Source of the DNA: Kribbella italica
GTDB taxonomy: Bacteria; Actinomycetota; Actinomycetes; Propionibacteriales; Kribbellaceae
Length of the DNA stretch: 64,000 bases
Direction: 5' to 3'
Assembly: GCF_014205135.1 (NCBI RefSeq)
Contig: NZ_JACHMY010000001.1
Coordinates: forward strand, 1,364,001 to 1,428,000
The stretch's first letter is position 1; the number at the start of each line of letters is the position of its first letter. A model generated the notes under the pieces. That model saw only the letters and a list, made by a program, of their open reading frames with translations. It was not told where the DNA came from and searched no databases. Of this stretch, positions 45,773 through 55,168 are shown one piece after another. The position numbers were made by a program, and so were the translations under genes.

Positions 45773-48700
45773 ATGCCCGCGAACCTGTTGCTGCTCTCCA
45801 CCGCCGACACCGATCTGCTGGCGGCTTCGCAGGCCCAGGTGGGCTGGAAGGTCGCCAACCCGGCACGCGTCGAGGTCGCCGAGCTGTCGCCCCTGCTCGA
45901 CGGCGTCGAGGTTGTGGTGGTCCGCCTGCTCGGTGGTCGGCGCGCCTGGGAGGAGGGGCTCGACGCGGTCGTCGCCTCCGGTCTGCCGGTGGTGGTGCTC
46001 AGTGGTGAGGCCGCACCCGACGCCGAGCTGATGTCGCTGTCGACGGTCCCGGCCGGCGCGGTGACCGAGGCACTGGCCTACCTGCGCGAGGGCGGCTCGG
46101 AGAACCTGGGCAACCTGGCCGGTTTCCTCCGCGACACGATCCTGCTCACCGGCGACACGTTCGACCCGCCGCACAGCCTTCCGGCGTACGGCGTACGGGC
46201 TGGTCGTTCCACCGAGCTGGACGGGCGCCCGGTGGTCGGCATCGTCTACTACCGCGCGCACGAGATCTCCGGCAACACCGCCTTCGTCGACGCCCTCGCC
46301 GACGCCGTGGACGCGGCCGGTGCTCAGCCGCTGCCCGTCTACTGCGGCACACTGCGCGGTCTGGACCCGTCCAGCGCCGACAACGCCGAGCTGTTCGACC
46401 TGCTCCGCAGCTGCGACGTGCTGGTCACCACCCTGCTCGCAGCGGGCGGCACTGTCGCAGCCAACGCGAGCGCAGGTGGAGACGACTCCTGGGACGCAGG
46501 TGCCCTCGCGTCGCTCGACATCCCGCTGATCCAAGGCCTCGCGCTGACCTCGACCCGCGAGCAGTGGTTGGAGAGCGACGCCGCGATCAGCCCGCTGGAC
46601 GCCGCGACCCAGGTCGCGATCCCGGAGTTCGACGGCCGGATCATCACGATCCCCTTCTCCTTCAAGGCGTACGACGCCGAAGGCATCGCCAGCTACCAGC
46701 CCGACGTCGAGCGTTGTATCCGCCTGGCCGGGATCGCCGTCGCGCACGCCCGGCTCCGGCACGTCCCGGCGGCCGAGAAGAAGCTCGCGCTCGTGCTGTC
46801 GTCGTACCCGACCAAGCACGCCCGGATCGGCAACGCGGTCGGCCTGGACACTCCGGCGTCGGCGGTGGTTCTGCTCGGCCAGCTCAAGGACGCCGGGTAC
46901 GACCTGGGCCCGGACCTCGACCTGGACGAGCTGCAGGGAGCCGAAGGCGCCGACGGCCTGATCCACCGGCTTATCGCGGCCGGAGGCCACGACGTCGACT
47001 GGCTGACCGACGAGCAGCTGTCCGGTGCGGTCGCGAAGATCTCGCTGTCGACGTACCAGCAGTGGTTCGGCCGGGTGCCGGAGACCCTGCGGGACGCGAT
47101 GACCGAGGCCTGGGGTGAGGCGCCGGGCTCCCTGTACGTCGACACGACCGGTGCCGAGCCGGCGATCGCACTGGCCGCTCTGCAGTTCGGCAACGTCGTC
47201 CTGATGATCCAGCCGCCCCGCGGGTTCGGTGAGAACCCGGTGGCGATCTACCACGACCCGGACATGGCTCCGTCGCACCACTACCTGGCGGCGTACCGCT
47301 GGCTGGAGGCTCCGGTCGCGGAGGGCGGTTTCGGCGCGCACGCGGTCGTCTACCTGGGCAAGCACGGGACGCTGGAGTGGCTGCCGGGCAAGGGGATCGG
47401 CATGGCGGCGGACTGCGCGCCGGACGCCGTACTGGGCAACCTGCCGCTGGTGTACCCGTTCATCGTCAACGACCCGGGTGAGGGCACGCAGGCCAAGCGG
47501 CGTGGGCACGCGGTCGTCGTGGACCACCTGGTGCCGCCGATGGCGCGGGCCGAGACGTACGGCGACATGGCCAAGCTGGAGTACCTGCTGGACGAGTACG
47601 CCACCGTCTCGGCACTGGACCCGGAGAAGGTGCCGACGCTGCGTGCGCAGATCTGGACGCTGATCCAGGCCGCTCAGCTGCACCACGACCTGCACACCAG
47701 CGAGAAGCCGGAGGACGAGGAGTTCGACGAGTTCGTCCTGCACCTCGACGGCTACCTGTGCGAGATCAAGGACGTGCAGATCCGCGACGGGCTGCACATC
47801 CTCGGTGGCGGGCCGGTCGGTGAGGCCCGGGTCAACCTGGTGCTGGGGATCCTGCGCTCCGCGCAGATGTGGGGCGGGACGTCAGGCGCCGTACCGGGAC
47901 TGCGAGCGGCGCTCGGTGCGACGTACGACGTGGACGAGGCCGCCCTACTCGCCGATCCGGGGCGTGCGGTGCCGGCTGAGCTGGCGGCGCTGTCAGAGCT
48001 GGCTGACCTGCCTGCAGTGAGTGCGGCCGACGGTGTGGACCTGCTGGAGGCTGTGGCACGCAAGCTCGTGCTGGGCCTGGAGACGCTGAGCTGGGACGCT
48101 TCCAAGGTGCCGGTGCTCGTCGGTGAGGTGCTCGGCCGGCAGTCCGCTGGTGTGGAGGCGTCGCTGCGGTTCGCCTGCGAGGAGGTCGTGCCGCGGCTGG
48201 CGCGGACCGGCGACGAGCTGACGAACGTATTGCGCGCGCTGGACGGCCGCTTCGTCGAGGCCGGACCGTCGGGCTCGCCGACGCGCGGCCTGGTCAACGT
48301 GCTGCCGACCGGGCGCAACTTCTACGCCGTCGACCCGAAGGCGATCCCGAGCCGGAACGCGTGGGACGTCGGCGTCGCGCTGGCCGACTCGCTGCTGGCG
48401 CGGCACCAGGCCGAGACGGGGGAGTGGCCGCGGTCGGTCGGACTGACCGTCTGGGGTACGTCGGCGATGCGCACCCAGGGCGACGACCTGGCCGAGGTCC
48501 TGTGGCTGCTCGGCTGCCGGCCGGTCTGGGACGAGGCGTCGCGCCGGGTGTCGGGCTTCGAGGTCGTCCCGGTCGCCGAGCTCGGCCGGCCGCGGGTGGA
48601 CGTCACGATCCGGATCTCCGGGTTCTTCCGGGACGCGTTCCCGCACGTGGTCGCGTGGCTGGACGAGGCGGTCCGGACCGTCGCCGAGCTGGACGAGGAT

Positions 48701-49495
48701 GCCGCCGACAACTACCTGCGGGCGCACGTCCTGGATGATGTTGCTTCGGGCAACGACATGCGGTCGTCGACGGCGCGGGTCTTCGGCTCCAAGCCCGGCT
48801 CGTACGGCGCCGGCCTGCTGCCGCTGGTCGACGCGCGCAACTGGCGCACCGACGCCGAGCTGGCCGAGGTGTACGCGGTGTGGGGCGGCTACGCGTACGG
48901 CAAGGACCTCGACGGCGCCGAGGCGCGGCCGTCGATGGAGCGTGCCTACGCGCGGATCCAGGTCGCGGCCAAGAACGCGGACACCCGGGAGCACGACATC
49001 ATGGACTCCGACGACTACTTCCAGTACCACGGCGGCATGGTCGCGATGGTCCGCCACCTGACCGGGGCGAACCCGAAGGCCTACATCGGCGACTCCGCCG
49101 TACCGGCCCAGGTGAAGACCCGGACGCTGGAGGAGGAGACCAAACGCGTCTTCCGCGCCCGCGTCGTCAACCCGCGCTGGATGGCCGCGATGCAGCGCCA
49201 CGGCTACAAGGGCGCGTTCGAGATGGCGGCGACCGTCGACTACCTCTTCGGGTACGACGCGACCGCCGGCGTGGTCGACGACTGGATGTACGAGACGCTG
49301 ACGACGGAGTACGTCGCCAACCCCGAGGTCGCCGAGTTCTTCCGCAAGTCCAACCCGTGGGCGCGGCACGGCATCGCCGAGCGGTTGCTGGAGGCGGCCC
49401 AGCGCGGGCTGTGGTCGGAGCCGTCGGAGGAAGCGCTGGAGACGCTGCGGACCGCCGTACTGGAGACCGAGGGCGACATCGAGGACCGCGGGTGA
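45773..49495 (+). CDS. cobN: Cobaltochelatase subunit CobN
   Basis: The 1240-residue protein is the large, substrate-binding subunit that inserts Co2+ into hydrogenobyrinic acid a,c-diamide in the aerobic B12 pathway. Family segments are VGIVYYRAHEISGNTAFVD near 155, ALVLSSYPTKHARIGNAVGL near 345, VYLGKHGTLEWLPGKGIGM near 525 and VNDPGEGTQAKRRGHAV near 565, plus C-terminal YHGGMVAMVRHLTG. The ATG at 45773 follows the riboswitch and a GAGGAAGGA site. Its ATP-using partner is probably the fused ChlI/ChlD-type protein at 50921. Confidence 0.95.
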   Translation: MPANLLLLSTADTDLLAASQAQVGWKVANPARVEVAELSPLLDGVEVVVVRLLGGRRAWEEGLDAVVASGLPVVVLSGEAAPDAELMSLSTVPAGAVTEALAYLREGGSENLGNLAGFLRDTILLTGDTFDPPHSLPAYGVRAGRSTELDGRPVVGIVYYRAHEISGNTAFVDALADAVDAAGAQPLPVYCGTLRGLDPSSADNAELFDLLRSCDVLVTTLLAAGGTVAANASAGGDDSWDAGALASLDIPLIQGLALTSTREQWLESDAAISPLDAATQVAIPEFDGRIITIPFSFKAYDAEGIASYQPDVERCIRLAGIAVAHARLRHVPAAEKKLALVLSSYPTKHARIGNAVGLDTPASAVVLLGQLKDAGYDLGPDLDLDELQGAEGADGLIHRLIAAGGHDVDWLTDEQLSGAVAKISLSTYQQWFGRVPETLRDAMTEAWGEAPGSLYVDTTGAEPAIALAALQFGNVVLMIQPPRGFGENPVAIYHDPDMAPSHHYLAAYRWLEAPVAEGGFGAHAVVYLGKHGTLEWLPGKGIGMAADCAPDAVLGNLPLVYPFIVNDPGEGTQAKRRGHAVVVDHLVPPMARAETYGDMAKLEYLLDEYATVSALDPEKVPTLRAQIWTLIQAAQLHHDLHTSEKPEDEEFDEFVLHLDGYLCEIKDVQIRDGLHILGGGPVGEARVNLVLGILRSAQMWGGTSGAVPGLRAALGATYDVDEAALLADPGRAVPAELAALSELADLPAVSAADGVDLLEAVARKLVLGLETLSWDASKVPVLVGEVLGRQSAGVEASLRFACEEVVPRLARTGDELTNVLRALDGRFVEAGPSGSPTRGLVNVLPTGRNFYAVDPKAIPSRNAWDVGVALADSLLARHQAETGEWPRSVGLTVWGTSAMRTQGDDLAEVLWLLGCRPVWDEASRRVSGFEVVPVAELGRPRVDVTIRISGFFRDAFPHVVAWLDEAVRTVAELDEDAADNYLRAHVLDDVASGNDMRSSTARVFGSKPGSYGAGLLPLVDARNWRTDAELAEVYAVWGGYAYGKDLDGAEARPSMERAYARIQVAAKNADTREHDIMDSDDYFQYHGGMVAMVRHLTGANPKAYIGDSAVPAQVKTRTLEEETKRVFRARVVNPRWMAAMQRHGYKGAFEMAATVDYLFGYDATAGVVDDWMYETLTTEYVANPEVAEFFRKSNPWARHGIAERLLEAAQRGLWSEPSEEALETLRTAVLETEGDIEDRG

Positions 49496-49507
49496 TTGGG
49501 TAGAGGC

Positions 49508-50260
49508 ATGGCTCGTGTGCTGATCACCAACGACGACGGTTACCGGGCGCGGGGGATTCGGGCCCTCGGGGCGGCGCTTGCCGCGGCCGGCCACGAGGTG
49601 CTGGCGGTGGCGCCGCTGGATGATCAGAGCGGCGTCGGGTCGGCGCGCGCGGGGATGGTCGACCGGCCGGTCCGGACTGCTTCGGAGACTGTCGGCGGCG
49701 TGACCTACATCGGCGTCGATGGGACGCCCGCGCTGGCGGTGACGCTCGCGCTGGTGGGGGCGTTCGGCGAGGTGCCGGAGGTGGTGGTGTCGGGGATCAA
49801 CCACGGGCACAACATCGGCGTACCGATTCTGCACTCGGGCACTGTTGCGGCCGCGCTGACGGCTGCTGGGCAAGGGCTGTCGGCGATCGCGATCAGCATC
49901 GACTCCGAGGATCCGAAGCATCTCGACACGGCGGGCGAGGTCGCCGCGAAGGCGCTCGACTGGCTGATGCCGGAGCCTGTGGGGACGGTCATCACCGTCA
50001 ATGTGCCTGACCGTCCGGTCGACGAGTTGGAGGGCGTACGGCGGGCGCGGCTGGCGCCGATCGAGCGCTCTCGGATCACTGGCTCACAAGCACCTACCGG
50101 CGAGCCGATGATCACCCTTTCCGCGCCGGCAGCCGGCGCGGGAGCCGACACGGACGAGGCGCTGCTCGCTGCGGGCTACGTGACGGTCACGCCGATCGTC
50201 GGGATTCGCGAAGTCGACTCGTCCGGGGCCGCTGACTACCTGGCTCAGCAGTTCGGCTGA
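49508..50260 (+). CDS. surE: 5'/3'-nucleotidase SurE
   Basis: The 250-residue metal-dependent phosphatase begins MARVLITNDDGYRARGI, with the metal-binding Asn8-Asp9-Asp10 and GI pair. Further marks are VAPLDDQSGVGSA (Ser of the active site) and VVSGINHGHNIG with the late Asn ligands. It removes phosphate from nucleoside monophosphates. It starts 12 bp after cobN, so it may ride on the same transcript, though no role in B12 synthesis is known. Confidence 0.92.
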   Translation: MARVLITNDDGYRARGIRALGAALAAAGHEVLAVAPLDDQSGVGSARAGMVDRPVRTASETVGGVTYIGVDGTPALAVTLALVGAFGEVPEVVVSGINHGHNIGVPILHSGTVAAALTAAGQGLSAIAISIDSEDPKHLDTAGEVAAKALDWLMPEPVGTVITVNVPDRPVDELEGVRRARLAPIERSRITGSQAPTGEPMITLSAPAAGAGADTDEALLAAGYVTVTPIVGIREVDSSGAADYLAQQFG

Positions 50261-50265
50261 ATCAG

Positions 50266-50643
50266 CTAGACCTTGTCCGCCTTCCAGTACGTGGGGCGCC
50301 ACCAGTACAGGATCGTGCCGTCGGCGATGAACCCCGGCGTACTGTCGCCCGGGCTCTCGAACACGTCGTGCCCAAGATCGATCGGCCGCCAGCCACGCTC
50401 CAGCGGCTCGTCCTCCCGCGGCGGCCGGACGTGCTCGAGCGCGTCCCGGTCGCACGCGCCGTACGCGAGGTAGTTCTGCTGCGCCTGCACGAGCGGTACC
50501 TGGTTGGCGCCGAGCATCGTGTCCGGCGTCCGCAGCTGCACCTGGTCGTCCTCCCAGAAGCAGACCGGGCAGATCGCGTAGCCACCCGGCGGGTCGTCCA
50601 TCGTCAGATGCCCGCAGCAGACACACGGAAAGCGCTCACTCAT
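50266..50643 (-). CDS. CPCC cysteine-rich protein
   Basis: The 125-residue protein starts with a Cys-rich knuckle (Cys7, 9, 10, 25, 28; RFPCVCCGHLT and AICPVCFWEDDQVQ), typical of the CPCC family, probably a zinc site. The rest is polar with LVQAQQNYLAYGA, a recurring pattern in this family. Function unknown. It converges on surE with 5 bp between stops. Confidence 0.85.
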   Translation of the reverse strand: MSERFPCVCCGHLTMDDPPGGYAICPVCFWEDDQVQLRTPDTMLGANQVPLVQAQQNYLAYGACDRDALEHVRPPREDEPLERGWRPIDLGHDVFESPGDSTPGFIADGTILYWWRPTYWKADKV

Positions 50644-50727
50644 TCCCGCAGTATTTCTAGGGAGTGGTTCACACCGGGTGAGGTTTCTCTCCGGGCGGCG
50701 GCCGTCCGGCGGGGATGTGGAATGATC

Positions 50728-50902
50728 GCCGGGACGGCAGGAGAGGAACACCGGTGACGGCCAGCACGGCCGGAGTCCGGGGCGGTCCCGCCACTGTGAC
50801 CGGACGCGATCCGGAAGCCAGGACATCTCGCGCCGTCCGCCAGGGAGCGCTCTCCGCGTTTCCGGGCGACCGTTGCCAACGCGGGCGTGGACACCCGCAG
50901 GA
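50728..50902 (+). promoter_or_regulatory. Cobalamin riboswitch controlling the chelatase-cobO-cobB operon
   Basis: A second cobalamin aptamer has GGCAGGAGAGGAACACCGG, GGAGTCCGGGGCGGTC, the B12 box CCCGCCACTGTGA (50789-50801) and GGAAGCCAGGACATC. Hairpin GCGGG-CGTGGACA-CCCGC (50881-50898) follows, again with GGAC in the loop, then GAAGGGA and the ATG at 50921. It should repress the five-gene operon when B12 is plentiful. The gap 50644-50920 contains nothing else recognisable. Confidence 0.9.
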
Positions 50903-50920
50903 CGAAGGGACCCACCGCCG

Positions 50921-53161
50921 ATGCGGCCTGCTCCGACCCCGACCGGCTTTCCGTTCACCGCGGTGGTGGGGATGGACGACCTCCAGCTCGCCCTGATCCT
51001 GGCGGCGATCTCCCCGGCCATCGGCGGCGTGCTGATCCGCGGCGAGAAGGGCACCGCCAAGTCCACCGCGGTCCGAGCCCTCACCGAGATCCTCCCCGCC
51101 GTCGACGTGGTCCCCGACTGCCGCTTCTCCTGCGACCCGGCGAGCCCGGACCCGCTGTGCCCTGATGGGCCGCACACTCCGGCGCTCTCCCCGGGAGTCC
51201 CCGCCGCCGATCTCTCTCTCGGGGGAACGGAGCGGGCTCACCTCCCGTCGGCCGGTCCGACGCCCCTGGGGCACCTCCCCGGATCCACCTCGGGTTCCCC
51301 GGCGCCGACCTCCGTCTCCCGCCCGGCTCGGCTCGTCGAGCTGCCCGTGGGCGCTACCGAGGATCGTGTGCTCGGCTCGATGCATCTCGAGAAGGCTTTG
51401 GCCGAGGGCGTCACGGCGTACGAGCCGGGCCTGCTGGCGGCCGCTCACCGCGGACTCCTGTACGTCGACGAGGTCAACCTGCTGCACGACCACCTGGTCG
51501 ACGTACTGCTCGATGCCGCGGCGATGGGCCGCGCGACCGTCGAACGCGACGGCGTCTCGGTGACGCACCCGGCGCGCTTCGTCCTGGTCGGCACGATGAA
51601 CCCGGAGGAAGGCGAGCTCCGCCCGCAGCTGCTCGACCGCTTCGGCCTGACGGTCGACGTCGTCGCCAGCCGCGACCCCGCCGTCCGGGTCGAGGTGATG
51701 CGGGCGCGGCTCTCGTACGAGGCCGATCCGGCGTCCTTCGTCACCCGGTACGACGGCGCGCAGCGCGAGCTCGCCGAGCGGATCGTCAAGGCGCAGAGCC
51801 TGCTCACCGACGTGATCCTCACCGACTCGGCGCTGCGGCAGATCGCAGAGATCTGCGCCGCGTTCGACGTGGACGGGATGCGCGCCGACCTGGTCACGGC
51901 CCGTACTGCGGTCGCGCACGCGGCGTGGTCCGGGCGGACCGTGGTCGAGGTGGAGGACGTGCGCGCGGCGGCGAAGCTCGCGTTGCCGCACCGGACGCGG
52001 CGGAATCCGTTCGACGCGCCGGGGCTGGACGAGGACCGGCTTGATCAGGTGATCAACGAGAGCACGCCGCCGGAGGATCCGGATGATGATCCTGATGGTG
52101 GGCCTGACGGCGGATCCGACGACGGACCGGACAGCGGCCCTGACGGCGGCCGGGACTCCCAGCCGTCGGCTGCGGACGACTCGTCCGGCCCGGAGGACTC
52201 CTCGGCCCCGGACGACCCGGCGCAACGGCCCGACGAGCTCGATGGTGCCGACCAGGTCCCGCCGGCCGGCAAGCCCAGCGACCCGGACAACCCGGGATCG
52301 CCGGAGAGCGCGCTCTCCGGCGGTGCTCCCACCGGTGACGTCGCGGCCAGCTCCACGCCGTACAAGGCTCGCCTGCTCAGCGTCCAGTCAGCCGGCACGG
52401 GCGTCGCCGGCCGCCGGTCCCGCGCGATCACCGAGGTTGGCCGGGTCGTCGGCGACCGCGCGCGCGTCGGTCGCGAGTCCGGTCGCCCACACCTCCTCGC
52501 CACGCTGCGCGCCGCGGCCCCGCACCAGCACGCGCGCGGTCGATCGGGGCCGGGCCTCGCGGTCCGCGCCTCCGACGTACGGCTCGGGGTGCGCGAGGGC
52601 CGCGAGGGAAACCTGGTGATGTTCTGCGTCGACGCGTCGGGCTCGATGGGCACCAAGCGGCGGATGGGCGAGGTCAAGACCGCGATCGTCTCGCTGCTGC
52701 TGGACGCGTACCAGCGCCGCGACAAGGTCGGCCTGGTCACGTTCGCTCGCGCGGAGGCGACCGTCGCGCTCCCACCGACCGGCAGCGTCGAGACCGCCGT
52801 CCGCCGGCTGGAGTCGCTGCCCACCGGCGGCCGTACGCCGTTGGCCGAGGGGCTGCTGCAGACCGCCGAGGTGCTCAGGATCGCCGCGATCCGCGATCCG
52901 CGCCGGCGGCCGCTGCTCGTGCTGGTCACCGACGGGCGCGCGACCCACGGAGAGAGCGCGTTCGCGCGGGCTCAGCAGGCGGCCGGGTGGATCGCCCACC
53001 AGGGCATCCCGACGGTCGTCGTCGACTGCGAACCGCGTCGCGGCGTCCGCCTCGGCCTGGCCGCGGAGCTGGCGACGACGCTGCGCGCCGAGTACCTCGA
53101 TCTGGGAGAAGTAGCTGCGGGCAACTTGATTCGCGCGGTCACCGATCGGAGCGCCGCATGA
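50921..53161 (+). CDS. Fused ChlI/ChlD-type AAA+ and VWA chelatase subunit
   Basis: The 746-residue protein joins an AAA+ motor (Walker A GEKGTAKST at 41-49, Walker B GLLYVDEVNLL near 190, sensor LVGTMNPEEGELRPQLLDRF) to an acidic Asp/Gly/Pro-rich linker (about 375-480). A VWA domain follows with MIDAS DASGSMGT near 570. It is of the magnesium-chelatase I/D type and most likely powers CobN instead of CobS/CobT. A Ser/Pro-rich insertion of about 55 residues separates CPDGPH from LVELPVGATEDRVLGS, where ChlI proteins have a short loop. It is the first gene behind the second cobalamin riboswitch. Confidence 0.9.
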   Translation: MRPAPTPTGFPFTAVVGMDDLQLALILAAISPAIGGVLIRGEKGTAKSTAVRALTEILPAVDVVPDCRFSCDPASPDPLCPDGPHTPALSPGVPAADLSLGGTERAHLPSAGPTPLGHLPGSTSGSPAPTSVSRPARLVELPVGATEDRVLGSMHLEKALAEGVTAYEPGLLAAAHRGLLYVDEVNLLHDHLVDVLLDAAAMGRATVERDGVSVTHPARFVLVGTMNPEEGELRPQLLDRFGLTVDVVASRDPAVRVEVMRARLSYEADPASFVTRYDGAQRELAERIVKAQSLLTDVILTDSALRQIAEICAAFDVDGMRADLVTARTAVAHAAWSGRTVVEVEDVRAAAKLALPHRTRRNPFDAPGLDEDRLDQVINESTPPEDPDDDPDGGPDGGSDDGPDSGPDGGRDSQPSAADDSSGPEDSSAPDDPAQRPDELDGADQVPPAGKPSDPDNPGSPESALSGGAPTGDVAASSTPYKARLLSVQSAGTGVAGRRSRAITEVGRVVGDRARVGRESGRPHLLATLRAAAPHQHARGRSGPGLAVRASDVRLGVREGREGNLVMFCVDASGSMGTKRRMGEVKTAIVSLLLDAYQRRDKVGLVTFARAEATVALPPTGSVETAVRRLESLPTGGRTPLAEGLLQTAEVLRIAAIRDPRRRPLLVLVTDGRATHGESAFARAQQAAGWIAHQGIPTVVVDCEPRRGVRLGLAAELATTLRAEYLDLGEVAAGNLIRAVTDRSAA

Positions 53162-53204
53162 CAGGGCCGATCCGTACGAGGCCGATCCGGAAGGAGGCGA
53201 GCTG

Positions 53205-53819
53205 ATGCCGCAGGGACAGCCGAGCGTCGTACCGAAGGACGGCCTGACCACCCGGCAGCGCCGGAACCGGCCGCTGCTGATGGTGCACACCGGTGAGATG
53301 AAGGGGAAGTCGACCGCGGCGTTCGGGATGGCGCTACGGGGCTGGAACCAGGGCTGGAACCTCGGCGTCTTCCAGTTCGTCAAGAGCGCGAAGTGGAAGG
53401 TCGGCGAGGAGAGCGCGTTCCGCGCGCTCGGGAAGTTGCACGAGGCAACGGGTGAGGGCGGCCCGGTCGAGTGGCACAAGATGGGTGAGGGCTGGAGCTG
53501 GTCGCGCAAGGCCGGTACCGACGAGGACCACGCCGCCGACGCGCTCGAGGGCTGGCGCGAGATCCAGCGCCGGATCGCGGCGCAGACCCATGACCTCTAC
53601 GTGCTCGACGAGTTCACGTACCCGATGAAGTGGGGCTGGATCGACGTCGACGAGGTGGTCGACACCCTCGTCAACCGCCCCGGCCACCAGTACGTCGTGA
53701 TCACCGGCCGCAACGCCGACCAGCGGCTGCTCGACGCCGCCGACCTGGTCACCGAGATGACCAAGGTGAAGCACCCGATGGACGCGGGCCAGAAGGGCCA
53801 GAAGGGCATCGAGTGGTGA
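53205..53819 (+). CDS. cobO: Cob(I)yrinic acid a,c-diamide adenosyltransferase
   Basis: The 204-residue CobA/CobO/BtuR-type enzyme transfers adenosyl from ATP to Co(I) corrinoids. It has the unusual P-loop GEMKGKSTAAFG (residues 30-41), VFQFVKSAKWKVGEE, and YVLDEFTYPMKWGW with the conserved Asp. Start ATG has AAGGAGG 7 bp ahead. The stop overlaps the GTG of cobB by 4 bp. Confidence 0.95.
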   Translation: MPQGQPSVVPKDGLTTRQRRNRPLLMVHTGEMKGKSTAAFGMALRGWNQGWNLGVFQFVKSAKWKVGEESAFRALGKLHEATGEGGPVEWHKMGEGWSWSRKAGTDEDHAADALEGWREIQRRIAAQTHDLYVLDEFTYPMKWGWIDVDEVVDTLVNRPGHQYVVITGRNADQRLLDAADLVTEMTKVKHPMDAGQKGQKGIEW

Positions 53820-55168
53820 TTCCGCGGATCGTCGTCGCCGCACCCGCGTCGGGTGCCGGCAAGACGACGGTGGCCGTCGGCCTGATGGCGGCGCTGCGCC
53901 GGGCCGGGCACACGGTGGCCGGCTTCAAGGTCGGCCCGGACTACATCGACCCCGGTTTCCACGCCGTCGCCACCGGCCGCCCGGGCCGCAACCTGGACGC
54001 GATGCTGTCCGGCGAGGAACGGGTCGCGCCGCTGTTCGCGCACGGCGCGGCCGGCGCCGACCTTGCCGTCGTCGAGGGCGTGATGGGCCTGTACGACGGC
54101 GCGCTCGGCACCGAGGGGTTCTCGTCGACCGCGCACGTCGCGAAGTTGCTGCGGGCACCGGTCGTGCTGGTCGTCGACGCGTCCGCGGCCGGGCGCAGCG
54201 TCGGCGCGGTGGTGCAGGGATTCGTTGCCTACGACACCGGCGTACGGATCGTCGGCGTGATCCTGAACAAGGTCGGCACCGACCGGCACGAGGCCGAGGC
54301 CCGCGCGGGCGTCGCGCCTACCGGCGTACCGGTGCTGGGGGTGCTGCGTCGGGACACCCGGCTGACGGTGCCGAGCCGGCACCTGGGGCTGGTGCCCGCC
54401 GACGAGCAGCGGGCGCAGGCGGTGGCTGCCGTGGATGCAGCGGCTGAGCTGGTCCGGGCTGGTGTGGATCTGGAGGCCTTTGTCGCGGCTGCTCGAGGTG
54501 CTGCCTCGCTGGAGACAGTGGCGTGGGATCCGGCGGCCGAGGTGACTCCGGCGGAGGAGGGGCGACCGGTGGTTGCTGTGGCTGGGGGACCGGTGTTTTC
54601 CTTCCGCTACACCGAGACGGCTGAGCTGCTGACTGCGGCCGGTGCTGATGTAGCGACCTTCGACCCGCTGCAGGACTCACTGCCGGAGGGGACCGCCGCG
54701 CTGTACCTGGGCGGTGGCTTCCCGGAGATGCATGCGGAGGCGCTGTCGAGCAACGAGGCCTTGCGTGCTCAGGTGGCGTCGGCTGTGGTCGGTGGGATGC
54801 CGGTAATCGCCGAGTGCGCCGGACTGCTCTACCTGTGCCGCTCGTTGGACGGGCACGCCATGACCGGCGTACTGCCCGCTACGGCTCGGATGACCGGCAA
54901 GCTGACGCTGGGCTACCGCACGGCGATCGCTGCGAGTACGACGGCCTTCTTCGACGAAGGGCGACGCGTCCGGGGGCACGAGTTCCACCGGACCGCGGTG
55001 ACGCTGGATGCGGACGCTGATCCGGCCTGGTACCTGCCTGACGGCGTGGAGGGGGTCACACGGCCGTCCGTGCACGCGTCGTACCTGCACCTGCACTGGA
55101 CGGCGACTCCGGACGTGCCCGCTCGGCTGGTCGCCGCCGCACGGGTACACGTGGGGCTGGAGAAGTGA
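53816..55168 (+). CDS. cobB: Hydrogenobyrinic/cobyrinic acid a,c-diamide synthase
   Basis: The 450-residue enzyme amidates side chains a and c using glutamine and ATP. The N-terminal ATP domain has VVAAPASGAGKTTVAVG (residues 6-22) and FKVGPDYIDPGFH. The C-terminal class I-like glutaminase domain has Cys334 in PVIAECAGLLYL and a late HASYLHLHW segment with His. The GTG start overlaps cobO (GTGA); the end overlaps the next gene the same way. It precedes cobalt insertion in the aerobic route. Confidence 0.94.
   Translation: MIPRIVVAAPASGAGKTTVAVGLMAALRRAGHTVAGFKVGPDYIDPGFHAVATGRPGRNLDAMLSGEERVAPLFAHGAAGADLAVVEGVMGLYDGALGTEGFSSTAHVAKLLRAPVVLVVDASAAGRSVGAVVQGFVAYDTGVRIVGVILNKVGTDRHEAEARAGVAPTGVPVLGVLRRDTRLTVPSRHLGLVPADEQRAQAVAAVDAAAELVRAGVDLEAFVAAARGAASLETVAWDPAAEVTPAEEGRPVVAVAGGPVFSFRYTETAELLTAAGADVATFDPLQDSLPEGTAALYLGGGFPEMHAEALSSNEALRAQVASAVVGGMPVIAECAGLLYLCRSLDGHAMTGVLPATARMTGKLTLGYRTAIAASTTAFFDEGRRVRGHEFHRTAVTLDADADPAWYLPDGVEGVTRPSVHASYLHLHWTATPDVPARLVAAARVHVGLEK

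Noticed and set aside
47993..49921. 642-codon open frame antisense to cobN and surE
   Set aside because: It spans two real genes and shows no recognisable motif; codon positions fit the plus-strand genes.
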